A stretch of DNA of 64,000 nucleotides from Isoetes taiwanensis (lineage: Eukaryota; Streptophyta; Lycopodiopsida; Isoetales; Isoetaceae), in contig JAJEKV010000023.1 in assembly GCA_021234155.1 (NCBI GenBank), positions 9,313,141 to 9,377,140 of the forward strand, in the 5' to 3' direction. The notes below the pieces were generated by a model. The model searched no databases and was not told the DNA's origin. It was given only the letters and a program-made list of their open reading frames with translations. Below are positions 1-11,990 of this stretch, in pieces. Position 1 is the stretch's first letter. Each line of letters begins with the position of its first letter. Both the position numbers and the translations under genes were made by a program.

Positions 1-1437
1 TCCGTCAACTTGGTAAAACCATGTACAAACTTGTTGAATCGGATTTGGATTGAGAAAGAAAAAGACCGCCGGGTCTATGTGACCTGATAAACATAGGTCT
101 ACTGTTTTAGAGCAACTATTTTCTGTTTAATTCTAGTATAGGCAAGCGTAGAGGTCTGAACTAGTCAAATAAGAAATCCAGGTTAAGGCAAGATATTATG
201 ATATATGATCTGTTCTAGAAGTATCACAAGGAAAAACTTACATTTGAAATCAAACATATATCTTGCTCCAACAGAACTTACAATTTTCTAAAAGGACTCC
301 AGGCATCTAGGATACAAATGTGAACCCGTAAGGCCAAAATCATTCTGAAAACTCTTTGCTCCAGAATCCGTCCTACTCAAATCTCCTAAACGCAATTAGA
401 AAAAAGCAGAAGCTAAATGCAACGCCTCTGATGACACTGGTGGCTTACCTTGATCTCATCACACTTGCATATCATGCCGCATCAAAGCTTCAATTCTGCA
501 AAAAGTTGTTGAAACCAGATTTAGCCCTCCAAATGCCATATTCCTCTCAAAAAATTATGCCACATGGACCAAGAAATTATGCCAAGAAATTATGGCTGGC
601 CCTTTAGTACCTTCTGACAACTCCATTCTGATTAAGTGCACAATATTTAGAAATGACCCGTAGATTCTTCTCATGCATCATTCTTACAAATCATCAGACC
701 CAGCAAAACAGTCAGCCAAGTTACAATTGGCATTCTTTAGAGGCTCGCCCCTATGCAACCTGTTTCCCAAGCAAATGCGTCTAAACCCAGCACACCTGGT
801 ATGATGCCATCTGCTAGGCAGAATAAAAATGCTTTTTTTCATATACTCCTGTAATTAACCTACGTATATAAAATCATCTAGGACTTCACCAATTTTATTG
901 ATTTGCGTAGCTGTAGGGCAGCAAACGGACTTCCAGATTGAATAGTTCACCATGGCAGAGAAATCCTAGAATGTATAAATGATTACCATTGTTTTTGCAC
1001 ATGGGCAATTTAGATTTCGTTTTTGCAAATGAATTTCAAAAGAGATACATTCAAGCACACGCACATGAGATAGAGAGACGCTTCTTCATCTTCTGATGCC
1101 TAACTTAGAGCTGATCTAGATAAACTTGTCCGCATAGCTAGTCCATCCATTATATTAGCCACAGCTAAAGCTCCTGCCCTTCCACCGGAGCTAAAGCTAA
1201 AGCACCGGCCAGAGCGCCATAGCCATAGCGTCAATGTCCAATGCACGCTCTTCGTCTATTAGGACCGTCCATTTTGCCATGTTGGCATCTTCAAGCGCCT
1301 GGATCACCCTAAAAGAGTTTTCCGGTGGACAAAAATATTAGGCCCACCACTATATAAAAAACCTTAGGCCTTAGAATGTTTGATCTTCAAATATGCCCAG
1401 AATATGCCTCAAGATCCTCAAAGCCACCCTCTCGCTC
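1..1437. other. intergenic, no gene recognised
   Basis: AT-rich DNA. Short open frames on both strands show no recognisable domain and no convincing exon boundaries. No tRNA or repeat structure was seen. Confidence 0.5.
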
Positions 1438-1841
1438 CACTAAGTAACGTCAAGGTAAGTGGATGAGCCTTCTGTCATTTTCTTGAATCATTCTTTTGCA
1501 GAATGACAAATCGCCTCAAGGAAACTTGCAGAATCCAGTCAAGCTTACCTTGATGTAGTGGAATGGAAAGGGGGAAGGCATTCAGGTCAAGGGCCTGGCA
1601 AGAATGCCTTCCCCCTTTCCATTCCACATAACGGGGGAGCAAAAATAAAATTTCTTTCAAACTTGTCTATGACGAGTCTTTATCCTGATGTTATGTAGAA
1701 TGGGTGACCCCATGCCATAATACTACATCAAGGCAATCCTTAACCTGATTCTACAAGTTTTTTGAGGCCATTTGTCATTCTGGGCAAGAATAGTTCAAAG
1801 ATCTTGTAGGAATGCACTCCTACTTGCCTTGATGTTTAGTG
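1438..1841. mobile_element. MITE-like foldback element with long inverted termini
   Basis: The two ends are inverted copies of each other. The left end starts CACTAA at 1438 and the right end finishes TTAGTG at 1841. Blocks such as CAGAATGACAAAT (left, near 1500) and ATTTGTCATTCTG (right, near 1770), and CCTTGATGTAGT (left, near 1548) and ACTACATCAAGG (right, near 1724), keep the match going for roughly 120 bp per arm with small indels. There is no open frame for a transposase, so this is a non-autonomous foldback/MITE-like element. No clear target-site duplication was found, so the superfamily is unassigned. Confidence 0.7.
1558..1627. repeat. perfect 26-bp hairpin inside the foldback element
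   Basis: Bases 1558-1583 and 1602-1627 are exact reverse complements, with an 18-nt loop. The arms contain a G-rich/C-rich run (AAAGGGGGAAGG against CCTTCCCCCTTT). The hairpin lies between the long inverted arms of the element, giving a hairpin within a hairpin. The perfect pairing indicates that the inversion is recent or maintained. Confidence 0.9.
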
Positions 1842-4800
1842 CATGGAATACTTTTAAGTTTTGTAAAATAGTCTGCGGAGGTTAGATTTTTATTTTGTTT
1901 TAATGTGATAGATTCTAGTTTTTCTTTATATATTGTTAATAAAAAATTCAAATGCATATTTATTGGGCAGAAACACTTTGTTATCATAATGTCCCTCTAC
2001 TTTTAGACTGATGTTTTGGGCTCTTCTTTGCTTTTGAATTCATGGCTATTGAAGTAGGAAAAGGTATTCAAATTAAAAAGTACTAAGTTCTTGGCAGATC
2101 TGGAGCATAAATAGAAAATTTGTACCCCAGTTGAACGCATTGCTAATAGGTTCTCATTCTGGCATAAGCAGAGATTATTGCACCCCACGAGAACATACTT
2201 GGGCTTGTATGCCACTGTCTTCCAGTTTCTGAAACACTCTAGAGCTAAAATGTGGCTTTTCCATGTTGTATTTATCTAGCAATCATTGCATAGCATGAAA
2301 CTAAATGTCGTATTGGCATATTATAAAGACATGACAGGCTTGGCACAACTGTCCACACTTGGCATACATATCAGCCAAGGTATTTTCTATAATTGTAACA
2401 CATTAAAGCTCTTTCTAGTAGTATCATCTCATGAATGAGCCTCCTTTCCTTGAGGATTATCAATATAGCATTCAATCTACAAATATGAAAAGAACACACA
2501 ACTCACCTTGTTACCTGCTTTTCAATGGAACCTGTGAATGGAGCTCAGAGAAGAGACATTAGATTCAATCTCAGGAGCAACACACTTTAATCATACATGT
2601 GCTTCAACAAATCCAAACTCCAACTAAAAATCTCGGATCAGTAGCAGTCGCGTATACCTGAAGTCTCTTGCTGGAACATTCTCAAATTTTTCTCATAGTT
2701 GCTTATCACATGCAGTGAACTGCAATAGAGTTCTAGTGAATTCACTTCTGAAACTCTTATCTACATGATCTAGAAGAAGAAAACATTGTTTGACACAAAG
2801 GCAGGCCATAACATGTTTCAAATGGCTATTACCTAATTCACCAACATATTATAATATAATGGAATACCTAAGATGCTCACAAACATCTAGGTGCATGAAG
2901 CATGGTCTTCTAGCAAAGCAATATAAATCATTTATTTCTACTTCTTTGCAGATTTTCTCACGATATACATGTAGTGAACTGCAAGCTTATACATCCACGC
3001 ACGTTGAAATCAACAAATACCAGATCACAAATGCATGCTATGCTATAGGTAGAGAGCATGAGACAACTTGAAAGACACTTTCGCTCCAGGGTACCAGCCA
3101 TGGACAACCTGATCAATGATATATCCTTTTTTTTAAATACAGGTGCTCGATTTTAGACTTCAATTAAAACTTACTTGTCACATATGCATGTATACATGTG
3201 ATAGCATCTCAACACTTATTGTCAACATCTTCTGCACTTACAATGCTTTTGCTCTTTGGACAACTTTTTCCTGATATATGGGTCTACTTATACCGCATAA
3301 GTTTTAGTACATGGAGAAATAAGATGAAGAGTTACCATATGGAAAGACATGCAAATATAATAAATATTCACCAAGAACTTGGTGAAAATCTTGGTGAGAT
3401 TCACCCAATCCTATGAGAGCACAATGCTAACCGAGATTCGACGGTGAATGAAAAAATATTGAGAATGACATACAACGTCTTCACCACTACCCCTTCCAGT
3501 TCAAAGTTTCTGCACGTAGCTCTTTGTGAGCTTATTGAACTAAGAGCAGTTATAGAGGCTCAAAACTACGTCCTTCAAGAAAGCAGATGGATATAAGTAT
3601 CCTAGAATATGGCCCAATAGCGAACATGAAGTAAAACAAATGCAAATGATCCAAGCACAAACTTTGGAGCCTTGCAAACCCCTTGGGAAGGGAAAGATTC
3701 TAGAGCATTCTAAGTAAGGCATTCTAGATCATGGTCCATTGTTGGTAACCTTTAGTTAACATACTAGTTTCTTAACTAATTTCCTATTGTTATAATGATT
3801 ATCTTTTAACACTAATAATGTTGTATCTTACCAAACAAATGTGCCTCCAGCAGCTTGTAACGGTTAGTTAAATGGTCATCTTCTAGACATATTGTTTCAA
3901 AAGTTTTCTATTATAACAAATTATCTTGAATGTAAGTTCCCAAATAAATAAACAGTAATGTTCACAATGAATGCATTTGCCCTCGCAAGGGAAGAAGCAC
4001 TTTTGCATGTAATAAATGAGAAATAGTTCCCACCTTACATGCTACATGTGTTCCTTTCTTACTGTAATGGTCCCAATAGGACATATGGTTGCGTCTGCAC
4101 TCTTCAAGAGTCTTAAATCTGTAGCCTGTAAAAAGAGAAGTCAAAATCATGTACATGTAATCACATCAATGTGTTGTAAAATGAAGGTATAGGCTCAGAT
4201 AGCTTGTGACCTTTGCTAAGGGAAGCAATTAATACATGTCATAGAACTGTATACACGTTTACTGCAAGATATCACTCACATCAGTGTAGAACTTAAAGGC
4301 AACAACCTAAACAATAATCGAACGTCTACTTCTTGCCCATTTAGTGTAGTCGAGATGAAGGTGAGATCCCTAATTCAAATGCAGTGAGGCATCGAATGCA
4401 AATTATAACCTGATGCAACAGATTTCAATGGGGTAAAGATCAAGTTAAAAATCAAAAATCTAAAACTGTGAATACTTACTCCTCCTGCACAGGACGAGTA
4501 CCACGCTTTTCAATACTGCCCAACATTTTTGAAAAAAGATACAGCAATTAAAAAATAGCTATGGTAGTGCATGCTGAGACTTCAAGAGGTGCTTATTTCT
4601 TTCCATTTAAAAATATCTATTGAAACCAAATTGTTGAAGATACTACTACACTTCACAACCATAGGTTAAATTTAGAATATGAAAAGCAAACAAAAATCAT
4701 TTATAATTATAATTAAAAGATAAGCTTGTGGCTCTATTCCCTTGTTATACTTACATCATACATAGACCTGGCTAGCTTGTAGAAAACCCAGTTCACTCAA

Positions 4801-5369
4801 GTTTCCGTTTGAGAGATTATTTGATGTATATATTCCGGCATCACCATGAGATTATGTTGATGAAGTAAGCATATCAAGACATGTCGGATCATCATTGCAA
4901 CTTGATATCCAATGATAAGGCACTTTTTTGCAACTTGATATTCAAAGATAAGGAACTTTAAGGTCCAAACAAAAGCATCGAATAACAAAATCATATAGAC
5001 GTTGATGATGTATTTTAAAAGTCTTGATGCTCATAAATATACTCCAAACTAGCATCCCTAAGTAGATCAAGAAAATATAAGAAAAGGAATAAACAAATTG
5101 ACCTAGCAAAATAAGTTATACATAGCAGAACAATTATGGCAAATTCCTTGTCCGAAACATACCCCTTTACAACAGAAATTTTTTTTATAAAGGTTTTAGT
5201 GTGTAAGTTACTTGAGTCAAGTACCATCAAGCAACAACAAAAGAAATATCTTACTAAGCTGCTTGCTTTCCTGTGGTGATGTATCCACATATTTGCTGGC
5301 TATGAGCAGACACAATACAACTTTGGAAACGAACATAGTAGTTGTCCACGCCCAAAACTGGTAACACAA
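1842..5369. other. unassigned region
   Basis: No complete gene is recognised. The only coding-like signals are two short exon-like blocks on the minus strand at 4063-4118 and 4480-4515 (separate entry). The rest is AT-rich with short chance open frames. Confidence 0.4.
4063..4515 (-). CDS. candidate exon pair of an unidentified protein (partial)
   Basis: Two blocks are bounded by plausible splice sites on the minus strand. Block 4480-4515 has AG upstream and a GTAAGT donor. Block 4063-4118 has an AG acceptor and a GTAAGA donor. Joined in phase they read IEKRGTRPVQEE followed by FKTLEECRRNHMSYWDHY, a charged, coding-looking stretch without stops. I do not recognise the family. Flanking exons could not be joined confidently: a candidate near 4740-4770 gives stops in some phases. 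It may be part of a real gene, a broken gene or chance. Confidence 0.25.
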
Positions 5370-6456
5370 TGCTCCAACACCCAGCATGCCTCAGCTATGC
5401 TTGGATTACGACCATGCAGAGTTCTATGCACAGATGGCTACAATCAACCTAGAAGAAATACTGCAGCTTCCCATGCCACAACAACAAACTCTCCAGTTGA
5501 TCAATGTGCTTATGACTGCTGCTAACAGATGTTTTATGAGAAACCGTCCATGGGGCCTACAACCTTTTCTTGTAACCAGTAGTTTGACGAGGAATGTCGG
5601 GAGCTTAAACATTGGTTTCGACAGGTCACTGATCCAAGTCTTGCGCTCGCCTGCCGGTATCACACTTTTCTCAAAGAAAAAAAAGTAGGTACAATGCGGA
5701 GCATCAAAGAGAAATATCTTATCTCCTAGATGGTCATCATAGGCATTTTCGCAAAGAGTACTGAAGAAGGCTATGCAGCCTATGGGGAACATCACTTCAA
5801 AGCAATGGATATAGTACTCATGGTAGCTTTATGATCCACTTGTGGTTCGAGCAACAATACCCCACAGGCGGATCCATCACTAGTTATTACAAAGGTAAGG
5901 GTTACTAAGGGCTTATATCATCTTGAATGGCAAGGTGGCAGATTTGGATGACATGCAAGTAGAGGTGCACAAATGGACAGGGCTTCAATAGTGCCCATTC
6001 TAATGGCATTGTTCAACGGGGCATTACAGAAAGGCTTTCCCAGTAGAAATTGCTAGCAAGAGATGTACTTCTGCTTTGTTGATTTTGCAAAGACTTTTGA
6101 TACTGTGACTCTGGCAAATTTATGGACAGATTGAGACAGTATGGATTTGGAAAATGCGATATACAAGTTCTCTGAGGCATGCACAGGTCGATTGACATCA
6201 TTGCAACCTATCATTAGCAGTATTGGAGTCCGCGAGGGATGCCCATTCTCTTCAACGTTGTTTAGTCTATATATTGATTAGTTGGAAGGTTGGCTTGTTG
6301 AACACAGGGAAGCAAGAGCTCAACTCGTGAACTACATAATTAGGCAGCTCATATACCCCGACGATCTGGGCTCCTTAGCCTGCATCCCAAATGAAATGTA
6401 GCGCCATTTGAATGCCCTGGATAGGTTAACTTGGACAAGACTAAGGTGCTGAAAAA
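5370..6456 (+). pseudogene. LINE-A fragment (endonuclease-RT linker and RT)
   Basis: Conceptual translation across several frames follows the ORF2 protein of the near full-length LINE-A copy at 13.2-16.3 kb. The linker reads ECRELKHWFRQVTDP near 5595. The RT motifs are CFVDFAKTFDTV near 6070, SSIGVREGCPFSSTLF near 6215 and RQLIYPDD near 6343, where the catalytic YADD has become YPDD. There are many stops and frameshifts plus an internal gap, so it is dead. It ends at about 6456, within the segment just after the YADD motif, where LINE-B sequence begins. Confidence 0.75.
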
Positions 6457-8290
6457 GGAACAGTGGGACAAGTTGTTGTTCAAGCATAGATTCCTTGAGA
6501 CCTTAGGAGACCAAGGATCACTTGGGTATAATGTTGCTCAGGGGTGCATTATGTGGCCAGACATGAAAGGTGCTATGTCAGCATGCATGCTTGACATATA
6601 TTTCGTAGACTTTATTTGCAAGAATTATGTTCTCCAAATTGTTTGTGATCATCAACCTCAGACTACTGATTTGGTAGATTCCTCATCTCGAGTGCCCAGT
6701 GAAACTATGTTCAATCTAAATGCTCAATATTGGAAGAATGAGGATTTCATTGTTGGATGTTGTAGGGTGTCAGAGTCTACACCACTTGATCCGAGCCCAA
6801 TGAGGAAGCTTGTAAATGCGCGGACAAACATTAAGGTCTTCTCTAAGCAGTGGGGTAGGGATTTTGTGCAACCAAAAAACGTTACATCTAAACCAAAAAT
6901 ATTGTGAGCTGGGGCGTATTAGACTTTAGGGAGGTCTTCAACTAGGTCAGAGCAATTCAAGAACTTGAGTCCAATAGTATTAAAGAAACTAAAGCGAAAT
7001 CAGACCTCTTATGGCTGAAGGGGAATGGCAGGTTCACAAACTCCTCTCGTTTTTCTCAGTTGCTCGATTGGCACCAAGTCTCTTCTTTCACCTCCAGTCA
7101 CTTTGAGAATGGGGTCTACATTTCAGCTGCTAAACAAGTAAAGCACCTTTTCATCATGCTTTCTCATCTTTCTTCCAAAGAGAAAACATTTTCCTTTTAG
7201 GAGGAAGCAATACACATCATGTATAGGGTAAGGAGAACTGGTCAGATAATAGTGTATCTTCAAGTTGGGTTTGTAAAAGCTTATGATAACATCTCGTGGC
7301 AGTTTCCTGTTCACAATACTACCAAGTTGCTTGGTGTTCCATTTGAAATGGAGATATTAGTAGTCTAAAGGCATGGGATCAGATCATTCTCGGCCTTCAA
7401 AGGCACATGTTTTGGTATAGAGGTGCTTCTTTATCCATGGCTAGGATAGTGGAGGTAGCATGTGTATGTGAATTCAGTGCTTCTTGCTCCCCCTTGAAGT
7501 TTTAAAGAGATGATTGCTATAGTTCAAAACTTTGTGCGAGATGGCAATGAGATAAGTGCGATTGTGAAAATTACATGGAGTAAATGTGTCTGTCCCGAAA
7601 AAGATGGTGGCTTAGGTATGTCTAATCTCAAAGTTCATGGCAAAGTCCTCCTTTCCAAGTTCTTTTGCAGGTCTTGTTGGACCATATGTGGGATGTGCTT
7701 GCTTGTTTAGTAATTGGAGCACTGTATTATTTCTGGCAAGCCTGCAGTTAAGCTCAGCTAATAGCTACCCTGGGCTCTTTTCTATCCCCTCAAGCTTTTT
7801 CGCGCATGCGTCTTCCTGTCTTAAAGCTCTACTAAACGCTTGACAAATCGTAAAGCCCTTAATGGATAATGGACATTGACCCACTGCATTACATGCAAAC
7901 ATCTTCCTTCTTCTTGTAGCTCCATTTGGGCATCTTTCGCTTGTAGCCTCTGTGTAGCCAAGAACACAGAAGAGGTAGCAAAATGCTGGTATTTCTATGC
8001 TTAACGACTGGTACTACAACGAACGACTTCTTTCTTGGTCAACATTTTGTGAAAGATATCATTTGACTTTGTGGGACTTTGATGTATGGAAAATCATTGC
8101 AGTTAACATCCCATTTTTACACAGCCATATAGAAGAGCAGATTTGGAAAGCTAATGGAGACATTTTACTAGGTAAGGACTTGATGCATTATTGTTATAGG
8201 CTATTGATGTCTGATAAAGATAAGATTTGGGGATTTTATCTTTGGCTCTTTAATATAATTATATGTTCTTCAAAGAAAAAAGAAGGGGGC
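6457..8290 (+). pseudogene. LINE-B fragment (endonuclease end to RT C-terminus)
   Basis: The block 6457-6907 matches the endonuclease C-terminus and linker of plant L1-like ORF2 (DHQP, then a FNLNAQYWKNEDF-type segment). A degraded RT follows (VGFVKAYDNISW near 7266). LLGVPFEM near 7333 and WDQIILGLQRHMFWYRGASLSMARIV near 7380-7450 parallel the LINE-B copy at 11.4-11.9 kb. WSKCVCPEKDGGLGMSNLKVHG near 7580 is the conserved GGLG block after the RT. The 7997-8260 part resembles the zf-RVT flanking region. Multiple frameshifts are present. Confidence 0.65.
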
Positions 8291-8938
8291 ATCGCATCCC
8301 CCACAATCTTCATAAGATGCCAAAGAAACTGCACATTATCCCACCCAAACGAAACAAGGTGCTGTCGCACAAAGAGTTGACCATATGAACAAATCTGTGA
8401 AAAAATTCCGAGGAAGAGAAAGATTTGAGATTGAAAAAAGCCCTGAGGAAGAAAAGCTATCTTCTAAATCTAAATCGCTATAGCATCCCTTCTAAATCTC
8501 CTTTGAAGACCATCTCGATTTCTTTCCATTAGGTATCAAGCCGCAATAATCTAGTTGTAATAATCCAGAATATACTTCAGTTTGAACTTCTGGTAAAATT
8601 GAAGCATTTATCTTCATCTCATTCCTCTTTTGTCCATTTCATATATATTATACAAGAGATAAAATCCTATGAATTGTAAAATTTCATTTTCAATATTTTT
8701 GAAAGGACTTCCTATAATTCGAGAAATTCTAGCAAATTTCCTAATCTAGAAAATCAAGCTTCTGAAGCACCCTTCAACCAGAAGCTTCTTTTTACATACT
8801 TTCTTTTCTATTTCCATGCTTCTCAAAAGGATAATGCTGTTGTTGTTATGTTCCTAGGGTAAATCTATCTTGAATTTCTATACTCTTGCAGACACACAGG
8901 AATGCCAAGCCTAACAAATTTTAAGATATTTGAAGGTT
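8291..8938. other. no feature seen
   Basis: AT-rich sequence between two LINE copies. No coding or repeat structure was recognised. The bases at 8929-8938 form the left target-site duplication of the next LINE. Confidence 0.4.
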
Positions 8939-10172
8939 TTTTTTTTTTTGTTGAAGGACGTTAGACTTTATTCAATCAAAGAGTCAAATACAAGTATAAA
9001 TGCAGAGACAGGAATAAAATCTCAGCGGAGACCCACCGAGTGAAGCAACCTGCCTAAGCATAAGAGTGCACATCCAAAAACTCCTCAAAAATCAATCGCC
9101 TCTTGCGAGGGGCAAGTGAAGAACAATGATACGACTTTACAATGTAACCTTGAGCTTCTTGGAGAACACGATTATCTGCCACATCCAGACCTTTGAAGAT
9201 TACCAATCTTCGTCTTTTCCAGATAGTCCAAAGCAACCATCCTGCTGCTAGATGAAACGCCTGGCCTTGTAACTCTGTCCAGGTACTTGGGAAAAGCAGT
9301 TGTTGACTTGTTAGTGAAACCTGAAAAAGGGAAAACAACAAGTCCCATACCTATCTAAGGTGTTCACACATGAAAAAGCAATGCTCAATGGTCTCGGATC
9401 CACGCTTGCATCTTTGGACGATTTGATATTCTAGGGTTAAACTTATGGACAAGCACATTAACCCTTGCAGACACCTATGAAGAATCGCCACCAAAGAACT
9501 CGCCACTTTAGGATGAAGTAGCTTGTCCCATGCCCAAGACCACACCCTTCGCCATTGAAGAGGAGGAAGTTGAAGAGACCACTTATTAGGCGGAGGAAGA
9601 ATATCAAGATCAAGCAACAACCGATACATAGAGTTCACAAGTTTGCACTCCTTAATTTCTTCATGACAAACCCATACCAAAATATCTTCTTGGTGTGGTG
9701 GAGAATAGGCTGTAGAAAATCAGCAACTTTTTGCAAAAAGAACTCTATCCCATCGCCCCAATAGAAACTTTAATCGAAAAGCCTCCCATGTCAAAGAATC
9801 GGCTCGAGTCATACCATCTTTGCAATAGTTAAGATTCCAAAGACTTTTCCAAAAGTCTTTGAGTCAATGGGTGCCTTCAGTAAAGCAAAGTGGTTGATTG
9901 TCTACCGAGAGGGATCCACCAACAAGGTGCGATCTAACTGTATACAAGCGGTTGGACCGATGTGAAATAAAGTTTTGATCAGGTGCCGTGAATCTAACAA
10001 TCCCTTTAAGAATGGAGAAGCATTATGATAAGGCCGCAACTCATAAAATAAACTCCATGGAAGAACAGGTTTGAGTGTGACTTTACCAAAAGGGATACAG
10101 TAGGTAAGAGCCTGTGCAATAAGCCGTAACCCAGGAGAATCATCCTTACCTACGAGAAGCCGCCAAATGAAT
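8939..10172 (-). mobile_element. LINE-B copy, 5'-truncated, with poly(A) tail and target-site duplication
   Basis: A T-run at 8937-8950 is the poly(A) tail of a minus-strand element. Reading leftward on the minus strand, the ORF2 C-terminus carries a zf-RVT pattern (RCKRGSETIEHCFFMCEHLR), then WTIWKRRRLVIFKG. Upstream, 9351-9680 gives the segment before the zinc finger. TTTGAAGGTT flanks both sides (8929-8938 and 10173-10182), which fits a 10-bp target-site duplication. The 5' truncation before the RT is typical of target-primed reverse transcription. The frame is broken by a stop near 9345. Confidence 0.8.
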
Positions 10173-10259
10173 TTTGAAGGTTATGTTATGAAGGAGAGAA
10201 TTAAGGCTTTAGAAAATGTGGGAGATAATAGAAGAAACGGTTTTGACTAAAATAGAAGA

Positions 10260-11948
10260 TTTTTTTTTTCTGGGAAGGATGTCAAACTTTATTCAATATA
10301 ATATATGTATAATTGCAGAGACAGGAATAAAATCTCACCAGACAACGATAATCTACTAAGTGGAGCAACCCGCCTATGCAAGAGATGATATACCCAAAAA
10401 TTCCTTAAAAAGCAAGCGTTTCTTCTTAGGAGCAACATAGGTATACCTTTATCAATCTATCTTGTGCCTCATAAGGAACTTGGTCAGCAGTAACTGTTAA
10501 GCCCTTGAAGATACGCCACCGCCGCCTTTTCCAGATAGACCACATCAACTAGCTTGATGCTAAATGAAAAGCCTGCTGCTGTAACATGTTCCAAGTGGAG
10601 GGATATATAGCAAGAAGCACCTGGGGGCTAGTCAAGGCCACATGAAAGAGAGACAACAACCACGACCAAATTGGCTGGACTTTGCCGCAGAGAAAAAAAC
10701 AATGCTCGAGAGTCTCAGGTTGCCGCTTACACAATGGGAAAGTCCTAAAATACTGGGAGCAAACTTATGGACCAAAACATTAACCCACAGACATCTATGA
10801 AGGATCTACCACCACAAGGCAGAAACTTTGGGATGAAGCAACTTATCCCAAGCCTAGGATCATATTCGCTTCCACTGAGGAGGGAGAAGATGAAGCTGCC
10901 AACCAGCCTGAAGGGGGACAATGTCAACGTCCACCAGCTTCTGATATAAAGAATGCACAAGACATTGTGCATTAACAATATGGGGACCAATTCAAATAGG
11001 CATATTAGCTGGTTAGGAGGGAGTGGCTGGCAGGATATTAGCCACCTCTTGCCAAATGGCCTTGTCCCATCGAGATAGCATGAACTTAGTCTAAAAAGCA
11101 TCACACGACAACAAATGCCAGCCTCATACCAAGCGCCAATTGTGAGAATGCCAGCAAGCCTTCAATGCCGCTAAGCCAATGGATGTACCGTACGTAGCAC
11201 ACAATGGCATATGATTATTGAGAGGAACTATAGGGCGCTTAACTGTACGCAAGCATCGGGATTGATTCGAAACAAGGCTCGAACTATCTTCCAAGAATCA
11301 AGTAGGCCCTTTAAGAAGGGGGGAGCATTAGGATATGGGCAAAGCTGAAAAACGAGACACCAAGAAAGAACTGCCTTAAGTGCTAGTTTCCCAAAAGAAA
11401 CACATTGCCCACTTGCATAACCAACCTCATTCTACGTGAATAGACCATGCCCACCAGGTAGCGATTTCGATGCCAGCACTGCAAATGCTATATAAACATG
11501 AGTGCTGCTGAGAACATGCTTAGCAACTATTATTCTCCCTGCCAAAGAGAGCTTAGCTGTATTCCACCAGAAAAGATGCTTACGCAAGCCTTCGACTATA
11601 ACGTCCCATATATTTGAGGTAGAAATATATATACTTACAGGAATGCCCAAGAGTTTAGTGGCCTTACCATGAGGAAGTACTTTCCATGGATATTCATGAA
11701 CACAAGAAGGAACTGCAGAATCTAAGGTCCATAAAGCAGAGCACTTCAACCATCCAACAAGAACCCCAGATGCCAATGAAAAAGAGTCCAGCAGAAGCTT
11801 TGCATTTTGAAGACTATCATCCTCGGCCACTAGAAAGAGAAATGTGTCATCGGCATACTGATTACAGACCTCTTGAGATCCATCCTCATATAGTAAAACA
11901 ACAGTTTTCCGGCCTCCATCTCCAAAGGCGCTCAAACCCTAAGGCACT
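10260..11948 (-). mobile_element. LINE-B copy, 5'-truncated within RT
   Basis: A second minus-strand copy of the same family. Its 3' end (T-run at 10260-10271, then a segment ending GCAGAGACAGGAATAAAATC) matches the copy at 8.9 kb. The minus-strand translation contains the catalytic QYADDTFLF motif near 11850, KLLGIPVSIY, then WDVIVEGLRKHLFWWN, SLAGRI and a zf-RVT motif (CKRQPETLEHCFFLC near 10720). It stops just upstream of the YADD box, directly against the plus-strand LINE-A copy, so the 5' end was cut or lost there. Confidence 0.8.
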
Positions 11949-11990
11949 GCTGCTAGTCACACGTTTTCACTCCGGGCACAAATAGACACC

